Notes under the pieces: model-generated
The model's database searches: none
The model's input: only the letters and a program-made list of their open reading frames with translations
Told to the model about the DNA's origin: nothing
Position numbers and translations under genes: made by a program
Source of the DNA: Candidatus Zixiibacteriota bacterium
GTDB lineage: Bacteria > Zixibacteria > MSB-5A5 > CAIYYT01
DNA: 5,990 nucleotides
Direction: 5' to 3'
Assembly (NCBI GenBank): GCA_026397575.1
Contig: JAPLUP010000437.1
Span: 1-5,990, forward strand
In this document: piece by piece, positions 1-5,775 of the stretch
Layout of the letters: every line of letters begins with the position of its first letter
Numbering within the stretch: the stretch's first letter is position 1

Positions 1-1
1 A

Positions 2-151
2 GAACGCTTGGTTGCGGCACCGAAGGTCACCCCGGAGTGCTCTGTGGGTCTGGCGGCTCTGGATTCTGTGCGCGGCGTACGTCTCGTGCGCCGCGTCATA
101 GTTCGTCCTTACCCGCAGTGCGTCCAAGTTTGCCATGCCTCAATCGCTTGA
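2..151 (+). CDS. possible 3' end of a gene cut by the window edge
   Basis: The frame starting at base 2 is open from the window edge to a TGA at 149-151, giving about 49 residues that begin ERLVAAPKV and end VCHASIA. Third positions are fairly G/C rich and the residue mix is plausible for a protein, with alternating Val/Arg stretches such as VRLVRRVIVRP. However, the other two plus frames are also open for much of this stretch because the DNA is GC rich, so openness proves little. I recognise no family. A strong hairpin at 70-96 lies inside it. It could equally be non-coding DNA. Confidence 0.25.
   Translation, partial: ERLVAAPKVTPECSVGLAALDSVRGVRLVRRVIVRPYPQCVQVCHASIA
70..96. repeat. GC-rich inverted repeat (stem-loop)
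   Basis: CGCGGCG at 71-77 is the exact reverse complement of CGCCGCG at 89-95. The pairing extends inward as T78-G88 (wobble), A79-T87 and C80-G86, leaving a five-base loop GTCTC, and outward as a G70-T96 wobble. No T-tract follows on either strand, so a classical intrinsic terminator is not supported. It lies within the possible upstream gene end, and its role is unknown. Confidence 0.5.
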
Positions 152-295
152 CGCGAAAAAATGGCCACTACGGAAAGATTTCGCTTGCAAAATCGGCAGC
201 AAATAACGTAATTAAGTGCATTGACAAATCGAAGCGGCAGACCAGAGAGGATGAAGTTTTCTCTGCTGCCGGGATTTAGGTTTCTTATTCGTCAC

Positions 296-301
296 AGGAG
301 G
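296..301 (+). promoter_or_regulatory. Shine-Dalgarno fixing the start of the first lipoprotein
   Basis: AGGAGG lies 6 nt before the ATG at 308. In-frame upstream ATGs, for example at 221 and 251, lack such a site and would put a charged leader ahead of the signal peptide. This decides the start at 308. Confidence 0.85.
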
Positions 302-307
302 ACGTTT

Positions 308-1387
308 ATGAAAATCATAGGTCTTTTGCTCGCAATTGCGGTGGTGCTGACGCTGGCCGGATGCAGCGAAAAACCCGTCAGCACGATTCCAGCCGAGAGC
401 TTTGATGTTTCCGCCCGCGTTATCCCGCCCGATGTTCACCGTCTGTTTGACCAGTACGCCCTGGACATGAATGCGCAAAGCGACGGCGAGCCCTCCCGAT
501 CAGGCGGATTTAATGCCGACGTCAGCAATACCCCGTACGACGCGTACGTGGTGACATTTATCTGGGGCAGCCTGCTCAACGTCGCCACGCCGGCGGCGAC
601 GCTTCCCGTTACTGATTGGTCGGGATCCTTAACCGTCAATGCGGACGGTAAGATTAACGTCGCGAAACCGATCTCCTTTGAGGCAGGGCAGGACTTTCTC
701 CTTGCTACTTTCCGTTACGATCCCAAGGTTGTCGGATGGGTGTCGCTGACTTCCGGCGATTTCGATGGCATGAGCTTTATCATCCTCCTTGGCAGAGCAA
801 CACCTGCTGCCAGCGCGACCGCTATTACCTTCGCCACCGCTCCGTTTACTCTGCGTCTCACCGCCAACCAAATGGCTTGGTTCGCGGCCTACTATCAGAT
901 CAGCAATACCAGCGGTATTGCCGTGCTGTCGCAGAAGCTCCCGCCGATCATCACCTGTCCTTCCGGCTTGATGGTGGGACACTGGGTCAAGGCGAATGTC
1001 ACGGGTGATCGCGGAACTTTCAACGGACTGTGGCTGAAGAGCAACGGCGACACGACAGGCGTGTTCAGCGGCATGTTCTGGACCGAAAACGACGGTAGAC
1101 GGTTGTTTAGCGGCAATGTCTCCGGCGTGGTCACTACTCAGATTATCGCCTACCTGAACGGCAAGTGGTACTACGAAGATCCCCGCATGTGTCCACTGTG
1201 TGGCGCCGGTTTTGGCAGGTTTAGCGGCTATTTCCGATACCCGGGTCACAATGACAATGACGGCATTCTTCAGGGTCAATTCGGAAGCCTGACTCTTCCG
1301 GCGAACCAGCTTGATCTGCCTTTGACAGGCTCCTGGACGGTTCTCTGCTACCGCCCTACAAACGAATTGAGAGTTGACGACAAGTAG
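308..1387 (+). CDS. exported lipoprotein of unrecognised family with G-x-F-x-G repeats
   Basis: A 359-residue protein. Residues 1-19 form a lipoprotein signal (MKIIGLLLAIAVVLTLAGC), with Cys19 in a good LAGC lipobox, so it should be membrane-anchored outside the cytoplasm. Residues about 78-195 form a beta-rich domain with marks such as TFIWGSL, DWSGSL, FEAGQD and SGDFDGM. I have the impression of similar domains in other environmental bacterial lipoproteins, but cannot name one. Residues about 224-328 carry repeated Gly-aromatic motifs (GTFNGLW 236-242, GVFSGMFW 251-258, LFSGNVSG 266-273, GRFSGYFR 303-310, LQGQFG 321-326). A C-P-L-C pair sits at 295-298, with further Cys at 217 and 347. The start is chosen from an ideal Shine-Dalgarno and the lipobox. 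A strong hairpin 76 nt after the stop suggests a single-gene transcript. A structural or surface role is likely; no enzymatic motif is visible. Confidence 0.85.
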   Translation: MKIIGLLLAIAVVLTLAGCSEKPVSTIPAESFDVSARVIPPDVHRLFDQYALDMNAQSDGEPSRSGGFNADVSNTPYDAYVVTFIWGSLLNVATPAATLPVTDWSGSLTVNADGKINVAKPISFEAGQDFLLATFRYDPKVVGWVSLTSGDFDGMSFIILLGRATPAASATAITFATAPFTLRLTANQMAWFAAYYQISNTSGIAVLSQKLPPIITCPSGLMVGHWVKANVTGDRGTFNGLWLKSNGDTTGVFSGMFWTENDGRRLFSGNVSGVVTTQIIAYLNGKWYYEDPRMCPLCGAGFGRFSGYFRYPGHNDNDGILQGQFGSLTLPANQLDLPLTGSWTVLCYRPTNELRVDDK

Positions 1388-1463
1388 TTTCGCAGACACG
1401 TTGGTCCGGCGGACAGAACTCACTACTGCTCGCCGCATAGGTGGCACAAGCAAATTTCTCGCA

Positions 1464-1490
1464 TCTGGGCGACCCGTCGGGTCGCCCAGA
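1464..1490 (+). terminator. 12-bp perfect hairpin downstream of the lipoprotein gene
   Basis: TCTGGGCGACCC (1464-1475) is perfectly complementary to GGGTCGCCCAGA (1479-1490), with a three-base loop GTC. It begins 76 nt after the stop at 1387. The following bases (CTCCTTCATCTC) are pyrimidine rich but not a true T-tract, so it may be an intrinsic terminator of weak type, an mRNA 3'-end stabiliser, or a copy of a dispersed intergenic hairpin. Confidence 0.6.
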
Positions 1491-1513
1491 CTCCTTCATC
1501 TCAAAACGAGAGA

Positions 1514-1531
1514 ATTACCCGTACGGATAAT
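1514..1531. repeat. near-palindrome with CCGTACGG core
   Basis: An 18-base imperfect palindrome (ATTACCCGTACGGATAAT) with one mismatched pair, centred on a perfect CCGTACGG. It lies between the 1464-1490 hairpin and the 1718 gene, about 190 nt from that gene's start. An operator role is possible, but no second site is seen. It also contains the stop of the minus-strand fragment at 1515-1688. Confidence 0.3.
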
Positions 1532-1688
1532 CTCGCAGTTCAAACCCTCTTGTGTTTTGAGGATCCATCTCGTAGGTCCAGTTTTGAGGGTCATATCGAT
1601 TATCGGTGTTGATCCTCGTCATCAAGTAAGCATCTTTTCCAGCCCGAACTTTAGAATGAAACTTTGAGCCGACAAATCCGTAGTCATG
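1515..1688 (-). pseudogene. coding-like minus-strand fragment, perhaps a gene remnant
   Basis: On the minus strand a frame ending in TAA at 1515-1517 encodes a Tyr/Asp/Asn-rich sequence, including VRAGKDAYLMTRINTDNRYD and, near the end, FELRDYPYG. The composition and codon choice look more protein-like than a random frame. The frame runs on to about 1727, but there it overlaps the start of the plus-strand gene at 1718, and neither possible ATG (1725-1727 or about 1617-1619) has a Shine-Dalgarno. DPQN occurs twice (DPQNWTYEM then DPQNTRG). The low-scoring plus ORF across this region has no better support. I recognise no family; a decayed 3' end of a gene is the best reading, chance the alternative. 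The 5' boundary given is approximate. Confidence 0.3.
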
Positions 1689-1708
1689 ACTGGTACACCG
1701 ATTGTTGC

Positions 1709-1713
1709 GGAGG
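1709..1713 (+). promoter_or_regulatory. Shine-Dalgarno fixing the start at 1718
   Basis: GGAGG lies 4 nt before the ATG at 1718, which opens directly onto a signal peptide. The in-frame start at 1664 would add 18 polar residues ahead of it and has no ribosome site, so 1718 is preferred. Confidence 0.75.
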
Positions 1714-1717
1714 TAAC

Positions 1718-2308
1718 ATGAAAACATTCTCTATCGTTTTATTAGCTGCATTGTTGGCTGTGCCCTCGGCGGCGTTCGGCCATTCCAGACATTATCACAG
1801 TTCCACCAGTCACAGTCATAGCGTTTCCGTGTCGACAGACCTTTTCGACAACGGTTCACGCAATATTGATTTTAAGGGAAAAAGGATATTTATCAAGTAT
1901 GACTCTGGTACTCCGCGCCGTGTAGAAGTCAATGATCGTCACGAACTCCGCGTAGATGGAAGCCTTGTCAAATTGAACCGCGATCAGCACCAATTGGTTG
2001 GGGAATTTTATGACAAGACCCAGCAATTGGTAGCGGACGCCAAAGCCATCGGCCTTGAAGGCGCCGCTATCGGTTTGCAAGGTGCCGGCGTTGCTGCTGC
2101 CGCACTCACGGGCGTTGTCAATATGCTGTTCACCAGCTACACCAGCGATGACCTTGAACGAGATGTCGAGCGCAAGGCGGCGAAGATAGAGGCCAAGGCG
2201 GATCGTCTTGAGGCCAAAGCCGACAAACTGGAGATGCTGGCGGATGAAGTGCAGGATTTGTACGACCAGATGGAAGACAGCATCCCCGAGCTACGAGGAG
2301 ACATTTAG
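1718..2308 (+). CDS. secreted DUF2884/YggN-like protein with His-rich N-terminus and coiled-coil tail
   Basis: A 196-residue protein. Residues 1-21 are a Sec signal peptide (MKTFSIVLLAALLAVPSAAFG), likely cut before His22. The mature N-terminus is rich in His and Ser (HSRHYHSSTSHSHS, five His in 14 residues). Residues about 48-105 hold a beta segment followed by the pattern VDGSLVKLNRDQHQLVGEFY, which resembles the DUF2884 (YggN) layout of NG-x-x-L-x-L, Q-x-x-L, Y; I infer this from memory of the family, not from a search. Residues 109-133 contain a Gly/Ala heptad repeat (AIGLEGA, AIGLQGA). Residues about 144-190 form a charged coiled coil with near-repeats EAKADRL and EAKADKL. The product is probably periplasmic or envelope-associated; the function of the family is unknown. 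After the TAG the same frame stays open for 59 codons. Confidence 0.8.
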   Translation: MKTFSIVLLAALLAVPSAAFGHSRHYHSSTSHSHSVSVSTDLFDNGSRNIDFKGKRIFIKYDSGTPRRVEVNDRHELRVDGSLVKLNRDQHQLVGEFYDKTQQLVADAKAIGLEGAAIGLQGAGVAAAALTGVVNMLFTSYTSDDLERDVERKAAKIEAKADRLEAKADKLEMLADEVQDLYDQMEDSIPELRGDI

Positions 2309-2488
2309 CACTATCAGATAGATGAGATTATCACCGGGGTGCTCGAGAAGGTTATTGACAAGCGGGCGGGAAAGTCGCGTTCGGAGCCTCTGGACCAGGG
2401 AGGCAATCAGGTTGCTTCCGGTATCTACTTCTATCGCATGACGTTGGCCGGCATCGTTGATACCAAGAAGATGCTTTTGATTAAGTAG
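2309..2488 (+). pseudogene. remnant of a FlgD/T9SS-like C-terminal sorting domain
   Basis: Directly after the TAG at 2306-2308, the same frame is open for 59 codons to a TAG at 2486-2488. Its end, GNQVASGIYFYRM then DTKKMLLIK, closely matches the tail common to FlgD-Ig-like and type IX secretion C-terminal domains (G-N-x-V-x-SG-x-Y-x-Y-R ... K-K-M-x-L-x-K). The usual preceding W-D-G-x-D segment is missing or scrambled: SRSEPLDQGGN occupies that place, and an adjacent frame reads SLW just before DQGGN. No start codon with a ribosome site is present. The likeliest reading is the decayed 3' end of a secreted-protein gene lying behind the DUF2884-like gene. An extension of that gene through a mutated stop is possible but less likely, because the coiled coil looks complete. 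Confidence 0.5.
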
Positions 2489-2494
2489 CTACCT

Positions 2495-2509
2495 GCTTCT
2501 GCGAGAAGC
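2495..2509. repeat. small stem-loop in the convergent intergenic gap
   Basis: GCTTCT (2495-2500) pairs with AGAAGC (2504-2509) around a GCG loop. It lies between the sorting-domain remnant (plus) and the end of the subtilase (minus). It is weak, and no T-tract follows on either strand. The rest of 2489-2580 shows no gene and no better terminator. Confidence 0.3.
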
Positions 2510-2580
2510 TGCATCAGGCAGCAAACATCTCGTAACCAAGAAGCCCCGTCTGACCAAGGAGGAGCTTCTGCTGTCGTCAA

Positions 2581-2709
2581 CTATGCGCAGTGCGGTGGTG
2601 CGCCACCAGATAAGATGTAGGAGATTAAGTACACCGCGTCAGAAAGGTCAATCCCTCCGTCACCGTTGGCGTCTCCAAGCCCTTGCGGGTAGATACAGTC
2701 TCCCGGTGC
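2581..2709 (-). pseudogene. second dockerin-type repeat of the subtilase, displaced to the -1 frame
   Basis: Read on the minus strand in the frame ending with TAG at 2581-2583, this stretch gives APGDCIYPQGLGDANGDGG followed by IDLSDAVYLISYILSGG and a short Cys-containing end. It is an excellent match to the dockerin/EF-hand loop (D-A-N-G-D-G-G-I-D-L-S-D) and mirrors the first repeat, still in frame at subtilase residues 541-563. Joining the two needs one extra base near the G4 run at 2710-2713 (C4 on the coding strand). That would give a 609-residue protein with a complete two-repeat dockerin-like domain. It is thus the true C-terminus of the adjacent protease, broken by a one-base deletion or a sequence error. 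Confidence 0.85.
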
Positions 2710-4409
2710 GGGGCCGCCAGAAAGATGTACGCCATCAAGTAGATAGCATCAGCAATGTCAATTGTCCCGTCGTTATTGGCATCACCGCAATAGATACAGC
2801 TCATTACCAGCGCCCTCAGGGCATTAACCCTGCCCCAGCCGTAATATTGATCCCAACCCGGTGTGTCGTATGCATCACCTACCTGATCCTCAGCCGATTG
2901 GCAAATAATCTCCCTGATCCGCGCAGCCTGACCGATCAAATCCGGTCGATACAACAAGATCAGCGCAGCAATTCCAGCCACCTGCGGGCAGGCGGCTGAG
3001 GTTCCGGCAAACCTGCAATTGTAATCGGGATCAACACTTCCGCAGCCGTGCGATCCGCTACTGTAGCCGCTCAAACCCGGTCTGTCGATTATCCAAAAGT
3101 TGCCCCAGTTCCCGTCGATGTTGGCACTGGGAGCCATTACGTCTAATTCAGAACCGGAGTTGCTATAAGTCCATTGATGGTCCAGACTGTCGGTGGCGCC
3201 TACGGCAAGTACTGTCGGATGGTTGGACGGAAAGTTGACCGAGGAAGTGTCATTCCCGGCAGCGAACACAACGACAGTGCCATAAAAATCGGCGTATGTC
3301 AGTGCATCGTAGATCGCGTACCATCCGGGCGGTGTCGACCCGCTCCAGCTACAAGACATGACCGCTGCCCCTAAGTCAACTGCATCTTCGATGGCCTTTG
3401 CAACTACCCACTCCGGTGCAGGAACGCTATGTAGGCCGTCGGTAAAGATCTTGTGGGCGATAATTCTGGCTCTTTCGCTCGGGCGTACCACTCCGGACAA
3501 ACCCGCTGCATTGCCGGTCGTCGCGGCCATGATACCAGTGACCGCAACTCCGTGGCCGGAAAGCAGATAGGGCGTGACGTCGGGGTCGCCGTAAGGGTTT
3601 AAGGTGTCGATTGATGAATAGTCCCAAGCGTGAGCGACACGAGTCCATGGGAAGTCTGGGTGAGCCACAAACCCGTCGTCGAGAACCGCGATCAACAACG
3701 TATCTGTGCCAACAATTGGGTAATCATACGCTTCATCAAGGTCGATATCGACATCGGCTGGTCCACCAAACTGGCCAGTGTTCTTGAAGTACCACTGATT
3801 CGTCCAGTATGTGTCGTTCGGATTATAGTTCGGCTTCAACGGCAGAATAAAGCTCGGGAATGAATTCACGCTCATATCTGCGACAGAAATTTCAGTGGCA
3901 ATATCCAAAGGTAGTGCGGTGTCGTGAGCAGAAAGGCGGAAAACCTGATACCGAGGATTGCGAAAAAGGGTTAATACCGGAATTAGGCCACGAGCGGAGC
4001 GAATGGAGTCGATCTGATCGAGTGACACGGCGTCATTGAAGTGAACGACAACATGGTTTGTGATGTAGATGTCCTCTCCTTTTGGATTAGAGAAGACCGG
4101 ATAGGCAAAGGCTACATCCGGTCTTGCGTTCAAATGCGCGATGACAGTAAGAGGGTCAACACCATTCAGAAGATGAACCACGTAGAAACCACCCCACAGT
4201 TTTTCCGGCTCTTTAGAAGGATCGATTGAGGCATCGGATGAAAGGATACTCTCCCAATTCGTAAACCGGGAAGAATCCACCATGACGGTGATGCGATTGG
4301 CCACTACGGGAAGTTGGACAGGGCCTTCCCGCCCTTGGTACTGCAAAGTGTTCTGTGACGCCATCAGAAGCAACGGCGTCAGTACAACAAAAAGCATGAT
4401 GCTTTTCAT
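2625..4409 (-). CDS. secreted S8 subtilisin-like serine protease with dockerin-type C-terminus (frameshifted end)
   Basis: A subtilase of 594 residues as read. Residues 1-18 are a Sec signal peptide (MKSIMLFVVLTPLLLMAS). Residues about 30-195 resemble a propeptide/inhibitor-like region; the passage NDTYWTNQWYFKNTGQ (198-213) is the usual lead-in to the catalytic domain in extracellular subtilases. The triad is Asp244 (AVLDDGF), His286 (SGHGVAVTGI, where many family members have HGTHVAGI) and Ser471 (GTSAACPQVAG), with oxyanion Asn386 (FAAGN). Several Cys (353, 456, 465, 474, 503, 538, 541) could form disulfides. The first dockerin-type repeat is at 541-563 (CGDANNDGTIDIADAIYLMAYIF), with putative Ca ligands D543, N545, D547, D551 and D554. 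After about residue 566 the frame is wrong, and about the last 28 residues are out-of-frame translation. It probably cleaves proteins outside the cell or on its surface. The start follows AGGAG, which overlaps the lipoprotein stop. Confidence 0.92.
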   Translation of the reverse strand: MKSIMLFVVLTPLLLMASQNTLQYQGREGPVQLPVVANRITVMVDSSRFTNWESILSSDASIDPSKEPEKLWGGFYVVHLLNGVDPLTVIAHLNARPDVAFAYPVFSNPKGEDIYITNHVVVHFNDAVSLDQIDSIRSARGLIPVLTLFRNPRYQVFRLSAHDTALPLDIATEISVADMSVNSFPSFILPLKPNYNPNDTYWTNQWYFKNTGQFGGPADVDIDLDEAYDYPIVGTDTLLIAVLDDGFVAHPDFPWTRVAHAWDYSSIDTLNPYGDPDVTPYLLSGHGVAVTGIMAATTGNAAGLSGVVRPSERARIIAHKIFTDGLHSVPAPEWVVAKAIEDAVDLGAAVMSCSWSGSTPPGWYAIYDALTYADFYGTVVVFAAGNDTSSVNFPSNHPTVLAVGATDSLDHQWTYSNSGSELDVMAPSANIDGNWGNFWIIDRPGLSGYSSGSHGCGSVDPDYNCRFAGTSAACPQVAGIAALILLYRPDLIGQAARIREIICQSAEDQVGDAYDTPGWDQYYGWGRVNALRALVMSCIYCGDANNDGTIDIADAIYLMAYIFLAAPHRETVSTRKGLETPTVTEGLTFLTRCT

Positions 4410-4415
4410 GACATT

Positions 4416-4420
4416 CTCCT
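4416..4420 (-). promoter_or_regulatory. Shine-Dalgarno of the subtilase, overlapping the upstream stop codon
   Basis: On the minus strand AGGAG lies 6 nt before the subtilase ATG (4409-4407), and its first two bases are the AG of the lipoprotein's TAG stop (4421-4419). The overlap supports one transcript and possible translational coupling. Confidence 0.85.
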
Positions 4421-5492
4421 AATGGTAGAAAGGCTTTGGGTTAATTTTGGCTACTCGAGGGTATTCCCCCCGACGAGCAGTGAACAGAGAGATGGCTTTG
4501 GTTGCGAGATCGATTCTGAAGATCTCGCAGCACATAAAAGTCTCGTAAATGATACCTATTAACTCCTTGCCGTCAGGCGTAAACTCGCTGCGCCAAGGTC
4601 TAAAAGGGCGGTCCAATCCGGGAACAGACACATGATCGATAAAGTTGGTCAGCGTCTGGGTTGAGAAGTCAAAGATGTCCAAACCCCCGACATTCGGATT
4701 GATCCGGGGATCATAGTAATGCAGGAAGGCCCGTCTTCCGTCAGGATGCATTGTTATGCCGATGTAATCGTCGTGTGCATATTGGGAAGAAGTGATGACC
4801 TTTCTCACCTTGAGACTATCCGTGTCAACCAGGTACAGCCAGCCATAATAAATCATCAGCAGCCACCGCCCATCCCCGCTGACTTCCATCCACCCGGCTG
4901 GGACATGCTCTCCGAGGCTGTCAGACAGCGCGACTGAGCGTTCAACCGGAGGTGTCACGCTCAGATCGAGTACATACAGTAGCGTGTCGATGCCGAAGCC
5001 AGGGATGCCGTAGATGAAGTAAAGGAGCTGCTTGGTCGGATGGAATCTCCCCCAGAAGTAGGTGATTGGCTTGTGATAAACGACCGAAAGCGAGGGGAGC
5101 CGAAAAATCCACATTTCCTGCGAAGCCTCTACCACCAGATACTGCTCGTCGGGCGACAATACCACCTCATAGCCTCTGTGCTCCCAGTCAGATGCGATTG
5201 TATCGCCGGTCGATTCCCTGATTATGCGGGTCACACGACCGGTCGCGTAGGTGTACTCACCGTCGTGCGAGAAAGCCAAATCCCGGTAAGGCTCGCCGGG
5301 ATACCAGACAGAATCGAGTACCTCCCCGGTGCGGGTGTTGAACGTCAATACAGAGACGGGTGGTTGGACATAGCTGTAGAGTAGCTTGTAGTACGGTTCC
5401 GGTTTGTTGTCGGGGCCGCTGGACTTGTCCGAACAGCCGAAACCTGCCGCCAGAAGCAGCAGAACGAACAAGAACAGAAGTTGATTTTTCAC
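4419..5492 (-). CDS. beta-propeller-like (YVTN/YncE-type) lipoprotein
   Basis: A 357-residue exported protein. MKNQLLFLFVLLLLAAGFGC is a lipoprotein signal with Cys20; the lipobox GFGC is slightly atypical, but a Ser/Asp/Lys-rich linker follows as expected. From about residue 36 onward there are spaced propeller-blade motifs: VLTFNTRTGEVLDSV (48-62), LAFSHDGEY (72-80), VVLSPDEQYLVV (110-121), GRFHPTKQLLYF (148-159), MEVSGDGRWLLM (202-213), GITMHPDGRRAFL (245-257) and SEFTPDGKELIG (302-313). That suggests six or seven blades typical of YVTN/WD-like sensors or scaffolds. No catalytic residues are evident. The start is GTG at 5492-5490: an ATG two bases upstream is followed at once by TGA, and a modest AGGA lies 10 nt before the GTG. 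It sits 9 nt upstream of the subtilase, so it may bind or position that protease; this is inference. Confidence 0.88.
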   Translation of the reverse strand: MKNQLLFLFVLLLLAAGFGCSDKSSGPDNKPEPYYKLLYSYVQPPVSVLTFNTRTGEVLDSVWYPGEPYRDLAFSHDGEYTYATGRVTRIIRESTGDTIASDWEHRGYEVVLSPDEQYLVVEASQEMWIFRLPSLSVVYHKPITYFWGRFHPTKQLLYFIYGIPGFGIDTLLYVLDLSVTPPVERSVALSDSLGEHVPAGWMEVSGDGRWLLMIYYGWLYLVDTDSLKVRKVITSSQYAHDDYIGITMHPDGRRAFLHYYDPRINPNVGGLDIFDFSTQTLTNFIDHVSVPGLDRPFRPWRSEFTPDGKELIGIIYETFMCCEIFRIDLATKAISLFTARRGEYPRVAKINPKPFYH

Positions 5493-5530
5493 ATAGATAC
5501 CGTCCTATGGATAGATGAAACTCAATAACC

Positions 5531-5554
5531 GCGACCGGATCGTCTGCCGGTCGC
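5531..5554 (-). promoter_or_regulatory. GC hairpin in the leader of the lipoprotein gene
   Basis: GCGACCGG (5531-5538) and CCGGTCGC (5547-5554) form a perfect 8-bp stem with an eight-base loop. It lies between the 37-codon ORF and the GTG start of the lipoprotein, about 38 nt from that start. On the minus strand it is followed by GGTTATTGAGTTT, only weakly T rich. It could be a terminator separating transcripts, an attenuator, or a stabilising leader structure. Confidence 0.45.
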
Positions 5555-5601
5555 CGCCATTTCAATGCTGAGAACAAACTCCGTTGTCTGGCGAGTTTAT
5601 A

Positions 5602-5715
5602 CTAAGATGACGTGGGAGGCGATGATCTGTCAAGTCGGAAATAGAGGTTTTCACGATTATCGAGTGGAAAACCAGGATAGAATCCTGACGTAGCAAGTGT
5701 TAGTTTCGTTTTCAT
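5602..5715 (-). CDS. small 37-residue ORF with strong Shine-Dalgarno
   Basis: The ATG at 5715-5713 begins 2 nt after the TGA of the upstream frame and has GGAGG 9 nt before it, an arrangement typical of a coupled operon gene. The product starts MKTKLTLATSGFYPG and ends FRLDRSSPPTSS before TAG at 5604-5602. It is too short and too polar for a clear signal peptide or membrane segment, and I recognise no family. It may be a real small protein, a leader peptide preceding the 5531-5554 hairpin, or the stub of a longer gene lost by mutation. No continuation resembling a protein was found in the other frames before the lipoprotein start. Confidence 0.45.
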   Translation of the reverse strand: MKTKLTLATSGFYPGFPLDNRENLYFRLDRSSPPTSS

Positions 5716-5724
5716 TTTCAATTT

Positions 5725-5729
5725 CCTCC
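5725..5729 (-). promoter_or_regulatory. Shine-Dalgarno of the 37-codon ORF, inside the end of the upstream gene
   Basis: GGAGG on the minus strand encodes the Gly-Gly of the upstream frame's final NGGN and stands 9 nt before the ATG at 5715. This placement is the main reason to take the small ORF seriously. Confidence 0.55.
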
Positions 5730-5775
5730 ATTAATCTCCAATGGATAAATTCGCATGGCGCGTGAGACACCACGG

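Noticed and set aside
221..226. TTGACA as a -35 box for the first lipoprotein gene
   Set aside because: At 17 nt downstream the sequence is AGAGAG, nothing like a -10 box.
37..279. A plus-strand 80-codon frame at the left edge
   Set aside because: It crosses the leader of the first lipoprotein gene, is Ser/Arg rich and has no ribosome site.
629..1453. A 274-codon open frame on the minus strand opposite the first lipoprotein
   Set aside because: It has no signal, motif or ribosome site, and mirrors a plus-strand gene with an ideal Shine-Dalgarno and lipobox.
2306..2308. TAG recoded as an amino acid (pyrrolysine or alternative code)
   Set aside because: Other genes here (the lipoprotein at 4419, the small ORF, the sorting tail) end normally with TAG, and no supporting RNA element or gene is visible.
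2583..2999. A plus-strand 138-codon frame under the end of the subtilase
   Set aside because: It is antisense to the catalytic and dockerin regions of a clear protease, with low-quality composition.
5599..5633. Minus-strand TTGACA (5633-5628) and TAGTAT (5604-5599) as a promoter for the lipoprotein gene
   Set aside because: The two hexamers are 23 nt apart, too far for a standard sigma-70 promoter, though the TAGTATAAA stretch alone could serve as a weak -10.
5728..5744. Stem CCATT/AATGG partly covering the small ORF's Shine-Dalgarno as a translation switch
   Set aside because: Only five weak pairs, within coding sequence; not better than chance.
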